Positions 40,600 through 49,057 of a DNA stretch of 64,000 nucleotides are shown here, piece after piece. The position numbers were made by a program, and so were the translations under genes. How positions within the stretch are numbered: position 1 is the stretch's first letter; the number at the start of each line of letters is the position of its first letter. The stretch is from Bacteroidota bacterium (GTDB lineage Bacteria > Bacteroidota > Bacteroidia > AKYH767-A > OLB10): positions 310,001-374,000 of the forward strand of contig JADJPB010000005.1 of assembly GCA_016713445.1 (NCBI GenBank), read 5' to 3'. The notes beneath the pieces are model-generated. The model did not search any database and was not told the DNA's origin. It saw only the letters and a program-made list of their open reading frames with translations.

Positions 40600-41442
40600 T
40601 TAGTTGCAACAATCCGGGCCGCAACATGATTTTTTCTTTTCACCATACAGCGTGATGCTATAAATTCCGGTGCCACTTTTCTTATACGTTGCAATTTCAT
40701 CTTTCGTAAAATAATTTTCCAGAATACTATCTGGAATTACAATTGCTTTTTCCTTTTGCACTGTCAAATTTTCAAACCCTGCTTTCTTTGCAAAATTAAT
40801 GTATTCATCTTTTTGAATGGCGCCTGAAACACAGCCTGCATACATTTCCGCGGTAGATTTCCATTTTTCAGGAAGCTCTCCTACCAATACAATATCCGAA
40901 ACACTAAAATGTCCGTTCGGCTTGAGAACTCTAAACATTTCTGCAAAAACTTTTTCTTTGTCAGGAACTAAGTTCAACACACAATTGCTCACGATCACAT
41001 TCGCCATTTCGCTGGTGAGTGGTAATGCTTCAATATCGCCCTGACGAAATTCCACATTATTAAATCCAAGTTTGTCAGTGTTGGCTCTTGCCTTTTGAAT
41101 CATCGCTTCTGTAAAATCAACACCAATCACTCTCCCATCAGGACCACATTCGTGTCGTGCTACGAAAGCATCGTTGCCAGCTCCACTTCCTAAATCGATT
41201 ACTGTATCACCATTCTTTATTTTAGCAAATTGAGTTGGTAATCCACATCCTAAGGAAAGATCAGCATCAGGTTGATACCCTTTTAATGTAGCATAATCAT
41301 CGGACATAATATTATACACTTCATCGCCGCAACAAGATGCGGTGGCGCCACAACAAGAGGCGGCATTATCGGTACTGTCGGCTACAGCAATTTCTGAATA
41401 TTTCTGCTTCACCATTTCTTTGATTTCTTGATTCGTTTTCAT
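40600..41442 (-). CDS. arsM: Arsenite S-adenosylmethionine methyltransferase
   Basis: ArsM methylates arsenite to less toxic or volatile forms. SAM-binding motif I is VIDLGSGAGND at residues 81-91. The three arsenic-binding cysteines are recognisable as LGCGLPT (Cys66), NCVLNL (Cys154) and YAGCVSGA (Cys204). Extra cysteine pairs occur at the N-terminus (SCCG twice) and C-terminus (SCCGPDCC), as in many ArsM proteins. 280 residues, intact. It follows arsR with a 49-base gap that contains an arsR-like operator. Confidence 0.94.
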   Translation of the reverse strand: MKTNQEIKEMVKQKYSEIAVADSTDNAASCCGATASCCGDEVYNIMSDDYATLKGYQPDADLSLGCGLPTQFAKIKNGDTVIDLGSGAGNDAFVARHECGPDGRVIGVDFTEAMIQKARANTDKLGFNNVEFRQGDIEALPLTSEMANVIVSNCVLNLVPDKEKVFAEMFRVLKPNGHFSVSDIVLVGELPEKWKSTAEMYAGCVSGAIQKDEYINFAKKAGFENLTVQKEKAIVIPDSILENYFTKDEIATYKKSGTGIYSITLYGEKKKSCCGPDCCN

Positions 41443-41457
41443 TTTGTCTATTTTTAA

Positions 41458-41473
41458 ATCGTTATATTACGAT
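41458..41473 (-). promoter_or_regulatory. Candidate ArsR operator before arsM
   Basis: ATCGTTATATTACGAT is an imperfect palindrome in the arsR-arsM gap. It matches the outline ATCGnnATATTACGAT shared with the site upstream of arsR at 41839-41854, suggesting a second control point inside the operon. Confidence 0.5.
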
Positions 41474-41491
41474 GGATAATTTCAAATTTTT

Positions 41492-41824
41492 TTAACAGCA
41501 CTTCATTGTAAAATCCGACATGGTATCGAAGAACGCGCGTAAATCCTTGCTTGCTTTTTCCATACCTTCTGTATCGATGCAATAACAAATACTGGTTCCT
41601 TCAATATTTCCTTTGATGAGTCCGGCCGCCTTTAATTCTTTCAAATGTTGGCTTACGGTAGACTGAGACAAGGGCAACTCCTCCACAATATCGCCACATA
41701 CACAAGCATTTCTTTTCATCAACATTTGCAAGATCGCAATACGTGCAGGATGCGACAATGCTTTTGCGCATGCGGCTATTTTATTATCTCGCAACGTAAA
41801 CTCTTCTGATTTTGAAACGCCCAT
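41492..41824 (-). CDS. arsR: ArsR/SmtB family arsenite-responsive repressor
   Basis: The winged helix-turn-helix covers residues 15-95 (LSHPARIAILQMLM, PLSQSTVSQHLKELKAAGLI). The cysteine pair CVCGD (Cys41, Cys43) just before the recognition region matches the metalloid-sensing ELCVCDL motif of ArsR. Further cysteines lie at 19 and at the extreme C-terminus (Cys109-Cys110). 110 residues, intact. Binding of arsenite should release it from the ATCG-AATATT-CGAT-type palindromes upstream of arsR, arsM and the MFS gene. Confidence 0.92.
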   Translation of the reverse strand: MGVSKSEEFTLRDNKIAACAKALSHPARIAILQMLMKRNACVCGDIVEELPLSQSTVSQHLKELKAAGLIKGNIEGTSICYCIDTEGMEKASKDLRAFFDTMSDFTMKCC

Positions 41825-41838
41825 CTTTATTTAATTAT

Positions 41839-41854
41839 ATCGCAATATTACGAT
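41839..41854 (-). promoter_or_regulatory. Candidate ArsR operator before arsR
   Basis: ATCGCAATATTACGAT is a near-perfect palindrome (only one symmetric pair mismatched), 15 bases upstream of the arsR start, where self-repression would be expected. Confidence 0.6.
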
Positions 41855-41974
41855 TAATCAATAAGCGAATACAAATTATTCATCCTTTATTTTTCTAAAA
41901 ACAACTCAACTCCCTGAAAATCAAAACTTGAATTTTGAGAATAACAGGAAGGATTTCATCTAAAAAAAGAAAAA

Positions 41975-43240
41975 CTAAAGAGATTTTTTCTGTCCTAAAG
42001 AAAGCAGCCATGGAGTAATTTTCATTGCTTTCACTCTACAAAACATTCTTTGTTCCACTACCAATGCCGATAATAAAGTAAGTGTAGCCACGGCTAAGAT
42101 GGCCCATTCCAAATTGAAAAGATCGGCAATGATTCCGGTGAGCAATGCACCTATTGCATATCCCAAATCTCTCCACAAGCGAAAAATACCCATGCTTTTG
42201 TCTCGATCGAGTGGGTGGGCATTTTCAGCAACGGTTGCTAGAAAGGAAGGATAAACCATGGCGGTACCCCATCCTAATAGAGCCATCAGTAATACAAAAG
42301 AGCAAAACCCATCCGCATAAGACAATAAGATTAAAGCAATGCCTTGCAAAAACATTCCCCAACTTAGCATGCTTTTCTTGCAGAAGAAATCGGCCAGCTT
42401 TCCAGTTATTAATTGAGAAATTCCCCATACTGCAGGGTAAACCGCGACAACGATTCCGATATTAGAAAGAGAAAATGATTTTTGAATCAATAGTAAAGGA
42501 AGTAGTCCCCATACCATGCCATCGTTTAAATTGTTGATGAGTCCTGCTTGTGTTACCGCAGAAATATTTTTATCTCTAAAAGTGGTGTCTAAAAACGGAC
42601 TTTTCATTCTCGCTAATGTACTTTGCGTAGCCTCAGCTTGAACAAAACGATGCGTGTCTTTTATCACAAAAATAGAAATCAAAAAGCCGGCAAAAGCCAT
42701 AACAATTCCGAGATAAAACGGATACGGTCGCAAACCATATTCTGCGGCTATCCATCCCGTTAGGAAGGCGACAATGGAAATGGAGAAATATCCAGCAAAC
42801 TCATTTAAACCCATGGCAAGCCCACGGTTTTCTTCTCCTGCCAAATCAATTTTCATCATCACATTTACCGACCAAGTCAAGCCTTGATTTATTCCCAGAA
42901 AAACATTGGCGATTATGATCCATGACCACGACGGTGCCCACATCAACAAAAAAGGGACAGGTAAAGCGAAGAGCCATCCAATCGTTTGCAGGTTCTTCTT
43001 TCCAATTTTACTTGCTAGTTGTCCGGCGACAAAATTAGAAAAAGCTTTTACAATCCCGAATACGATGATAAAAGAAAAGATAGCGGACTTCGCGGCAATA
43101 TGAAATTCCTGCTCGGCAATTTGCGGGAGAAGAGTTCGCTCAAGGCCGACCATACTCCCTACAAAAGCATTTACTAATACTAGCCAGTAAAATTGATGAC
43201 GGTTTTCACCAAGAGCAGAGAGTGGATTTTTAAACTTCAA
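41975..43240 (-). CDS. MFS transporter, first gene of the arsenic cluster
   Basis: About twelve hydrophobic segments in 421 residues, with the MFS loop word GQLASKIGKKNLQ between helices 2 and 3 and GKLADFFCKKS in the second half. The frame is intact. It is 150 bases upstream of arsR on the same strand and has an ArsR-like AATATTAC word in its promoter region (43261-43273). This makes it a candidate exporter for arsenite or a methylarsenical. No ArsB, Acr3 or ArsJ motif is seen, so the substrate is inferred only from context. Confidence 0.8.
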   Translation of the reverse strand: MKFKNPLSALGENRHQFYWLVLVNAFVGSMVGLERTLLPQIAEQEFHIAAKSAIFSFIIVFGIVKAFSNFVAGQLASKIGKKNLQTIGWLFALPVPFLLMWAPSWSWIIIANVFLGINQGLTWSVNVMMKIDLAGEENRGLAMGLNEFAGYFSISIVAFLTGWIAAEYGLRPYPFYLGIVMAFAGFLISIFVIKDTHRFVQAEATQSTLARMKSPFLDTTFRDKNISAVTQAGLINNLNDGMVWGLLPLLLIQKSFSLSNIGIVVAVYPAVWGISQLITGKLADFFCKKSMLSWGMFLQGIALILLSYADGFCSFVLLMALLGWGTAMVYPSFLATVAENAHPLDRDKSMGIFRLWRDLGYAIGALLTGIIADLFNLEWAILAVATLTLLSALVVEQRMFCRVKAMKITPWLLSLGQKKSL

Positions 43241-43260
43241 GACCTACCATTTGATTTCAC

Positions 43261-43273
43261 ATTACAATATTAC
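43261..43273 (-). promoter_or_regulatory. Weaker ArsR-like site before the MFS gene
   Basis: ATTACAATATTAC shares the CAATATTAC core and the downstream TTAAATC/TTAATC context with the arsR site, 20 bases before the MFS start. The ATCG arm is lost, so binding is less certain. Confidence 0.35.
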
Positions 43274-43326
43274 CTTAAATCAATTAAATAGACTTAGAGC
43301 ATGATTTATGTTTCCATTCAAATATT

Positions 43327-43334
43327 TACCTTTG
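43327..43334 (+). promoter_or_regulatory. TAnnTTTG element upstream of the tRNA
   Basis: TACCTTTG fits the Bacteroidota -7 consensus and lies 70 bases before the tRNA-Arg gene, leaving room for a short 5' leader that would be trimmed. Confidence 0.4.
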
Positions 43335-43404
43335 CACGCGTAAAACACTCATTTGGTGCATTTCCTTGTTATTAAAAATGTGTTTTATAGCAATTTAAAT
43401 TATT

Positions 43405-43476
43405 GGTCTCATAGTTCAACGGATAGAATAGAAGTTTCCTAAACTTTAGATCCCAGTTCGATTCTGGGTGAGACTA
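43405..43476 (+). tRNA. tRNA-Arg (anticodon CCT)
   Basis: The cloverleaf can be drawn: acceptor GGTCTCA/TGAGACT, D stem GTTC/GAAT, anticodon stem GAAGT/ACTTT with loop TTCCTAA, and T stem CCCAG/CTGGG with loop TTCGATT. The anticodon CCT reads AGG. CCA is not encoded. Its 3' end is six bases from the end of the convergent cyclase gene. Confidence 0.92.
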
Positions 43477-43482
43477 CTAAAA

Positions 43483-44124
43483 TCACAATTGCCTCAACAA
43501 CACTCTCGCAGGAGCCGCTTCGGCGCCTTCTATTTTTATGGGCAGACAAATCATTTCATAATTACCTTCTTGAATTCCTGTTAGATTTAGCACTTCTACA
43601 ATAACGATTTCATTCTTTAAAAGAACTTGATGCGTTTCATTTAATTCTTCAGCTTTGGCGATAGAGAGACCATCAATGCCCGCCAAAACAATACCCAACT
43701 CGGTGAGATAGTATGCAGCATCAACATCCAATGCGATAAAGTTCATTTGCGAAAGTTTTTCTTGTCGAATATCATTATCCTTCATCGTCTTAAACAAAAG
43801 ACGATCGCCTTTACGAAGATTTTTAGTCATGAGCCAGTCTGCAGAAATAACTGTTAGTGCTGAAGCATCCAAGACTTTTGCTTCACCCATCATTGTCTCC
43901 AACCGAATTTGTGAAACATCTTTACCCTCTTTAATAAAATGCAAAGGTGCGTCCACATGAGTGCCGGTATGTAAATTCAAAAATGCTTCCGAAAGTTGGT
44001 AGTTATCGCCAATATCAAAGGAAGCCACTTGGGTGATGATCGCTTGTGGGTCGCCGGGCCAAACAATCGTACTTTTTGAGATGGGCTCGGATATGTCCAT
44101 CCATCCTCCTTCTGTTAAAACCAT
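43483..44124 (-). CDS. Cyclase family protein (kynurenine formamidase-like)
   Basis: The metal-binding signature HTGTHVDAPLHF is at about residues 52-63, and the N-terminal WPGDP word is also typical. This family includes arylformamidases that hydrolyse N-formylkynurenine and other metal-dependent cyclic-amide or ester hydrolases; the exact substrate is not fixed by the sequence. The start at 44124 is possible, but ATG 44100 (MDISEPISKS) is equally good: AAGGAGG lies just before it and homologues begin near DISEPI. Frame intact, 205-213 residues. Confidence 0.88.
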   Translation of the reverse strand: MVLTEGGWMDISEPISKSTIVWPGDPQAIITQVASFDIGDNYQLSEAFLNLHTGTHVDAPLHFIKEGKDVSQIRLETMMGEAKVLDASALTVISADWLMTKNLRKGDRLLFKTMKDNDIRQEKLSQMNFIALDVDAAYYLTELGIVLAGIDGLSIAKAEELNETHQVLLKNEIVIVEVLNLTGIQEGNYEMICLPIKIEGAEAAPARVLLRQL

Positions 44125-44253
44125 GGTTCTAAATTAGACAAATCGAGGGTTTTCTGTAATTTTTTGATGCAAATTAGTGATTCCTTTCAGAATTTGTTTT
44201 TTGTAAGAGAAATATTTCTATCTTTAATTCTCTAAAATTAACAACCCAAAACA

Positions 44254-45066
44254 ATGAAAAAATTATTGGCAATAATGGCAATAGCTGCCATCGGATTTAC
44301 TTCTTGTAAAAAAGATGAAAATAATACTCCTGGTTCTACTTCATTGACAGTAGAAAAAGTCAATAAGGCTTTATTAATCGATTTCTCGGAAGACTGGTGT
44401 GGCCCATGTGGAGACAATGGTGGACCTGCATTTGATTCACTTCTTTCCTATGAGTCTTCTAAGATCAATGCGATTAAAGTTTATACAAGTTCGAACAATT
44501 CTGCCTTGAATTGGACTGTTGGAAATGGACTTTGGTCAATTTACAATAATGCTAATTATGGTGGAAATGGAATTCCCAAGTTTATTATTGGAAATGCATA
44601 TCAAGGCGTTGGGCCGATAAACAGTACGGTACAAAGTTCTCTCACTAAAGCAAACAACTTCAACAACGGAGCGGTCGTAGCAGGGATTGCTTTATCAAAA
44701 AGCATAGAAGGTGATTCCATGAGAGTTACTACTAAAACAAAATTCTTTGTTGATCAATTACCAGGTACTGATATTAGAATTGCTCTCTACGTTGTAGAAG
44801 CACTCGTTTTAGCTGATCAAAACGCAACAGGTGGTACTATTTCAAATTACGAACATCGTAACATCGTACGTACAAGTAATGGTTCAACTTACACTGGATT
44901 GCAGATTAATTCTACCGCTGCTATTACTGCAAATCAAGAATTCGATAACTCGTTTTCGATGTATCTAAAACCAGGTTGGGACAAAAACAACTTAAAGGTT
45001 ATAGCAGTTATTTGGAAAATGAATTCGAATCCTCCAGCCGTATTAAATTCTAATATTGCTAAATAA
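44254..45066 (+). CDS. Omp28-related lipoprotein with thioredoxin-like motif
   Basis: The lipoprotein signal MKKLLAIMAIAAIGFTSCKK gives a mature N-terminal cysteine. A thioredoxin-like segment, LLIDFSEDWCGPCGDNGG, holds the WCGPC motif and is followed by a beta-rich Omp28-like C-terminal region. Frame intact, 270 residues, own promoter and a clear terminator. Omp28-like proteins are outer-membrane-associated in Bacteroidota; redox activity is possible from the CGPC motif but unproven. Confidence 0.85.
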   Translation: MKKLLAIMAIAAIGFTSCKKDENNTPGSTSLTVEKVNKALLIDFSEDWCGPCGDNGGPAFDSLLSYESSKINAIKVYTSSNNSALNWTVGNGLWSIYNNANYGGNGIPKFIIGNAYQGVGPINSTVQSSLTKANNFNNGAVVAGIALSKSIEGDSMRVTTKTKFFVDQLPGTDIRIALYVVEALVLADQNATGGTISNYEHRNIVRTSNGSTYTGLQINSTAAITANQEFDNSFSMYLKPGWDKNNLKVIAVIWKMNSNPPAVLNSNIAK

Positions 45067-45087
45067 AATTTTATAAAAAGAATTAAT

Positions 45088-45117
45088 ACCGGTCTTCATT
45101 CAAGGCCGGTTTTTTTG
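45088..45117 (+). terminator. Rho-independent terminator after the Omp28-like gene
   Basis: ACCGGTCTT and AAGGCCGGT pair through nine positions (one G-T) around a five-base loop, followed by seven or eight T residues. Confidence 0.9.
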
Positions 45118-45157
45118 TGCCCTTTCATTTTCTTAAGATGGATTTATTGCACAACAT

Positions 45158-45173
45158 TTAACCACTTGGTTAA
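45158..45173 (+). promoter_or_regulatory. TetR-type operator, distal
   Basis: TTAACCACTTGGTTAA has perfect TTAACCA/TGGTTAA arms with a 2-base centre. It has the same arms as the proximal site at 45254-45269; the two are 96 bases apart centre to centre. Confidence 0.7.
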
Positions 45174-45245
45174 ATTTTAACCTCTAGTAATTAATGTGTT
45201 AAGAATTTTACAACCGAAAAAGTTTCTGAATTCAAAGAAGCCTGC

Positions 45246-45269
45246 TACTTTTGTTAACCATTTGGTTAA
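45246..45269 (+). promoter_or_regulatory. Promoter -7 element and proximal TetR-type operator
   Basis: TACTTTTG (45246-45253) matches the TAnnTTTG -7 element. It is directly joined to the operator TTAACCATTTGGTTAA (45254-45269), so the operator covers the transcription start. The tetR ATG is at 45275. This is a textbook self-repression layout. Confidence 0.7.
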
Positions 45270-45274
45270 AGGCA

Positions 45275-45910
45275 ATGTCAAATAAAGAACTCGACCTCTC
45301 TTCTAAAGAAAAAATTTTAAACGCTGCTCGACGAGTCTTTATTCGAAACGGTTCAAGCGGTGCCCGCATGCAGGAAATTGCAGATGAAGCAGGGATCAAT
45401 AAAGCGCTATTGCATTACTACTTTAAGAATAAAGAAGGATTATTCGAATTGGTTTTTAACGATGCTTTCTCTGAATTCATTCCTAAAATACATAACATCT
45501 TTTCGGGAGATGGAAGTGTGATGGAAAAAATTGAACGCTATGTTGAAACACATCTTGAACTACTAATTAAGAAACCAGATTTACCCATGTTTGTATTGAA
45601 TGAGATGCAACGCGAACCCAGAACGATTTTTTCTGGTATTTTAAACAAGATGCCCGGTGCGCCACCCTTTGAATTTTTTCTAAAACAAATTGAAGAGGAA
45701 ATGAAAGATGGGAAAATCCGCACGATGAATCCTCGCGACTTATGGATGAATGTGATGAGCATGACGGTATTTCCTTTTATTGGAGAACCCATGCTAAAGA
45801 AATTTCTTGTTCTAAATTCTGAAGAATATCGAACCCTCTTAACAAAAAGAAAAGAATCTATTCTACTCTTTATACAACTAGCACTTCTTTCAAAATCTAA
45901 TACTCCATGA
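45275..45910 (+). CDS. TetR family repressor of the efflux operon
   Basis: The N-terminal helix-turn-helix is clear (KILNAARRVFIRNGSSGARMQEIADEAGINKALLHYYFKNKE broken into the usual helices at residues 12-55). The C-terminal ligand domain is divergent, as usual. ATG 45275 is chosen because a longer frame would start inside the operator. The gene overlaps the TolC-like gene by four bases (ATGA) and leads a seven-gene operon. It should repress the operon until an efflux substrate binds. Confidence 0.9.
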   Translation: MSNKELDLSSKEKILNAARRVFIRNGSSGARMQEIADEAGINKALLHYYFKNKEGLFELVFNDAFSEFIPKIHNIFSGDGSVMEKIERYVETHLELLIKKPDLPMFVLNEMQREPRTIFSGILNKMPGAPPFEFFLKQIEEEMKDGKIRTMNPRDLWMNVMSMTVFPFIGEPMLKKFLVLNSEEYRTLLTKRKESILLFIQLALLSKSNTP

Positions 45911-47178
45911 AGAATTTAATTTTACTCTTTCTCGTCTTGCTATTTCTTGAGACAACGGCACAAGAAAGTTTTACGTTGGAATCGATAATTGAAAAAGCGA
46001 ATTCGAATTATCCGCTTATCAAACAAAAAGGATATCTTGAACAAAATCGCAACTTTAATCTCGCTGCTTTAAATAGAGCATACCTGCCACAAATTAGTAT
46101 TAACGGTCAAGCTACTTATCAATCGGATGTCACCGAAATACCAATTAAAATAAACATTCCAGGATTTTCGATCGATCCGCTCTCTAACGATCAGTACAAA
46201 GTGGTTGCCGATGTGAATCAAATTCTTTTTGATGGTGGAAAAATTCACCAACAGAAAAATTTGACGCGCGCCAGTGAAATGGTGGAGCAAGAAAAAGTGA
46301 ATGCAGAAATGCAAAAGATGAGAGAGAAAGTTCGTCAACTTTATTTGGGGGTGTTGATGATGGATGAACAATTGAAACAAGTGGACCTCATCGAAAATGA
46401 TTTGCAAAATGGAATTAATAAAATGCAGTCGGCAGTAAAAAATGGAACTGCGCTTCGCAGTCACTTAGCCGTTTTACAAGCAGAACAGCATAAAAACAAC
46501 CAACGAAAAACGGAATTAAGTAGTACAAGAAATACATTACTGAAAACGATTTCACTTTTTACTAGCACCACAATCGACGACAAATCGAAATTCATTACTC
46601 CGCATTCTACCCTTCAAGTTCAAGAAAGTTTTTTAATTCGCCGACCTGAGTTAAAAGTTTTTGAAGCGCAAGAAAAATTTACAGATACACAAAAGAAACT
46701 TCTTGGCGTGAAGAGTCTGCCCCGACTTAGTTTATTTGGTCAAGGCGGTTACGGTAAGCCAGGACTCAATATGCTGCTAAACGAATTCGACTGGTTTTAT
46801 ATTGCAGGGGCTCGACTCCAATGGAACTTAGGTGAATTGTATACTTTATCGGCAGAAAGAAAGTCGAATGCTATTAGCAAAAGCAGCATTCAAGTACAAA
46901 AAGAAATCTTCTTGTTAAACGCTTCCATAACGGCTGAGCAGTACCGCAATGACATTAACAAATACAAACAACTCATTTCCGAAGACAATGAAATTGTAGC
47001 CTTGCGCAATGAAATTATGAAGGCCAGCAAAGCACAATTAGATAATGGCGTCATTACGTCTTCTGATTATATCAGAGAAATGAATGCTGCCGACCAAGCC
47101 CGTCAAAATTTACTATTACACCAATTACAACTCATACAAACCGAACTTGATTATAACGATTATATCGCACAACCATGA
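45907..47178 (+). CDS. TolC family outer-membrane efflux protein
   Basis: A signal peptide (NLILLFLVLLFLETTAQ) precedes a mostly alpha-helical, coiled-coil-rich protein with the TolC/OEP repeat layout: an NYPLIKQKGYLEQNRNF segment, GQATYQSDVTEI strands, then long helices with NGTALRSHLAVLQAE and a second repeat around LDNGVITSSDYIREMN. 423 residues, intact. It provides the outer-membrane channel for the ABC efflux pump encoded downstream; it overlaps both neighbours by four bases. Confidence 0.9.
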   Translation: MKNLILLFLVLLFLETTAQESFTLESIIEKANSNYPLIKQKGYLEQNRNFNLAALNRAYLPQISINGQATYQSDVTEIPIKINIPGFSIDPLSNDQYKVVADVNQILFDGGKIHQQKNLTRASEMVEQEKVNAEMQKMREKVRQLYLGVLMMDEQLKQVDLIENDLQNGINKMQSAVKNGTALRSHLAVLQAEQHKNNQRKTELSSTRNTLLKTISLFTSTTIDDKSKFITPHSTLQVQESFLIRRPELKVFEAQEKFTDTQKKLLGVKSLPRLSLFGQGGYGKPGLNMLLNEFDWFYIAGARLQWNLGELYTLSAERKSNAISKSSIQVQKEIFLLNASITAEQYRNDINKYKQLISEDNEIVALRNEIMKASKAQLDNGVITSSDYIREMNAADQARQNLLLHQLQLIQTELDYNDYIAQP

Positions 47179-48122
47179 AATTAATCAACACTAAAAACAT
47201 TCTTTCCCTCTTTGTCATCTCGATTTTCTTTACTTCCTGCAATAATGGAAATGGCGATTTTGATGCAACTGGAACTTTCGAGGCTGATGAAATTATTGTT
47301 TCCTCAGAAACTGCTGGGCGCATTCTTCAATTCGATGCCACAGAAGGAAGTCTGCTTAAGAAGGGTGAACTTACTGTTTCTATTGATACAACTTCGTTGG
47401 CCTTTCAATCCGAACAAGTAGCAGCAAGCATCCAAGCATTGGGTGAAAAAACAACTTCGCTCGCTCCTTACATTCATACACTGGAGCAACAGGTGGAGGT
47501 GCAAAAAACATTGAAGAGAACCGCCGAGCGTGAACTTAAGCGTGTTACCAGCTTAGTAAAAGACGATGCAGCTACTCAAAAGCAATTGGATGATGCACAG
47601 TCGCAATTTGAAATTGCTACCAGTCAACTTGCATTAGCAGAACGTCAACTGGAACAACAAAAAAATACCATCAACACACAAAACAGAAGTATTCTCAGCG
47701 AGCAAAGTCCACTGGAAAAAAGAAAAGCTCAAGTGGATGATCAACTGAACAGATCACAAGTGTTAAGTCCCATTGATGGAACACTTCTTTTAAAATACGC
47801 AGAAGCTGGCGAAATAACTTCTCCAGGAAAAGCGCTTTATAAAATTGCTAACCTCAACAGTATGAATCTTCGTGCCTACATCAGCGGCGATCAACTATCC
47901 ACCGTGAAGCTTGGACAAAAAGTAAAAGTTTTTATTGATAAGGGAAAAGATGAATACAAAGAACTCACTGGTACTTTAAATTGGATTAGCGACAAAGCAG
48001 AATTCACACCCAAGACCATCCAAACAAAAGAAGAAAGAGCGCATTTAGTTTACGCTGTGAAAATTAAAGTAGCGAACGATGGTGCTATAAAATTGGGGAT
48101 GTACGGCGAAGTGAAATTTTAA
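47175..48122 (+). CDS. HlyD/YbhG-type periplasmic adaptor (lipoprotein)
   Basis: The N-terminus has a lipobox (VISIFFTSCNNG). The membrane-fusion layout is clear: a split lipoyl half-motif (AGRILQFDATEGSLLKKGE), a long coiled-coil hairpin (residues about 75-190), the second lipoyl half (QVLSPIDGTLLLKYAEAGE) and a beta-barrel domain. 315 residues, intact. It links the inner-membrane ABC transporter to the TolC-like channel. Confidence 0.9.
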   Translation: MKLINTKNILSLFVISIFFTSCNNGNGDFDATGTFEADEIIVSSETAGRILQFDATEGSLLKKGELTVSIDTTSLAFQSEQVAASIQALGEKTTSLAPYIHTLEQQVEVQKTLKRTAERELKRVTSLVKDDAATQKQLDDAQSQFEIATSQLALAERQLEQQKNTINTQNRSILSEQSPLEKRKAQVDDQLNRSQVLSPIDGTLLLKYAEAGEITSPGKALYKIANLNSMNLRAYISGDQLSTVKLGQKVKVFIDKGKDEYKELTGTLNWISDKAEFTPKTIQTKEERAHLVYAVKIKVANDGAIKLGMYGEVKF

Positions 48123-48135
48123 TTTTCAGAAAATC

Positions 48136-49053
48136 ATGAAATCAATTTCCGTCGAAAATTTATCGAAGTCATTTGTCAACGGCAAGGAAACCGTTGAAGC
48201 GGTAAAGCCATTGTCGTTTGAAATTGACAAGGCGGAATTATTCGGATTCATTGGTCCGGATGGTGCTGGGAAAACGACCTTAATTCGGATGTTGACTACA
48301 TTAATTTTAGCAGATACCGGAACAGCCACAGTAGATGGATTTGATGTAGTGATGAATTACAAAGAAATTCGAAAGCGTGTTGGCTACATGCCCGGAAAAT
48401 TTTCCTTGTACCAAGATTTATCGGTGCAAGAAAATTTAGAATTCTTTGCTACCATTTTTCAAACGACAGTAAAAGCAAATTATCATCTCATCAAAGATAT
48501 TTATGATCAACTAGCTCCATTCGCTGATCGTCCGGCTGGGAAATTATCGGGTGGGATGAAACAAAAATTAGCCTTGTGCTGTGCGCTCATCCACAAACCC
48601 ACCGTATTATTTTTAGATGAGCCTACTACAGGAGTTGATGCGGTTTCGAGGAAAGAATTTTGGGAAATGCTAAAGCGATTGCAACAAAAAGGCATCACCA
48701 TTTTAGTTTCTACACCTTATATGGATGAAGCATCGCTTTGCGACAGAGTAGCCCTAATGCAAGATGGGAAATTTTTACGCATTGATACTCCATCACAAAT
48801 CATTAAAAATTATAGTAAAACTTTACTTGCCGTAAAAGGAAAAGAAATGTTTCCGCTCCTTCAACATCTTCAACGAATTGAAGGAATTGAGATGGCTTAT
48901 CCGTTTGGAGAATATCATCATGTCGTATTACAAAATGATGCCACATCAATAGATCTATTGAAATCGCAATTACAAAGCACTCAAGAACTCGAAATCAAAC
49001 CCGCAACTCCTGACATTGAAGATTGCTTTATTTACGCCATGCAAAACAACTAA
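48136..49053 (+). CDS. ABC transporter ATP-binding protein (YbhF N-half type)
   Basis: Walker A is GPDGAGKTT, the Q-loop region MPGKFSLYQDLSV, the signature LSGGMKQKLALCCALIHKP, Walker B VLFLDEPTTGVD, and the H-loop position reads VSTPYMDEA, where the usual histidine is replaced by proline. The 305 residues include a C-terminal extension of about 75 residues. Its neighbour encodes a second ATPase; in E. coli YbhF the two are fused, here they are separate genes. Confidence 0.9.
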   Translation: MKSISVENLSKSFVNGKETVEAVKPLSFEIDKAELFGFIGPDGAGKTTLIRMLTTLILADTGTATVDGFDVVMNYKEIRKRVGYMPGKFSLYQDLSVQENLEFFATIFQTTVKANYHLIKDIYDQLAPFADRPAGKLSGGMKQKLALCCALIHKPTVLFLDEPTTGVDAVSRKEFWEMLKRLQQKGITILVSTPYMDEASLCDRVALMQDGKFLRIDTPSQIIKNYSKTLLAVKGKEMFPLLQHLQRIEGIEMAYPFGEYHHVVLQNDATSIDLLKSQLQSTQELEIKPATPDIEDCFIYAMQNN

Positions 49054-49057
49054 GACC

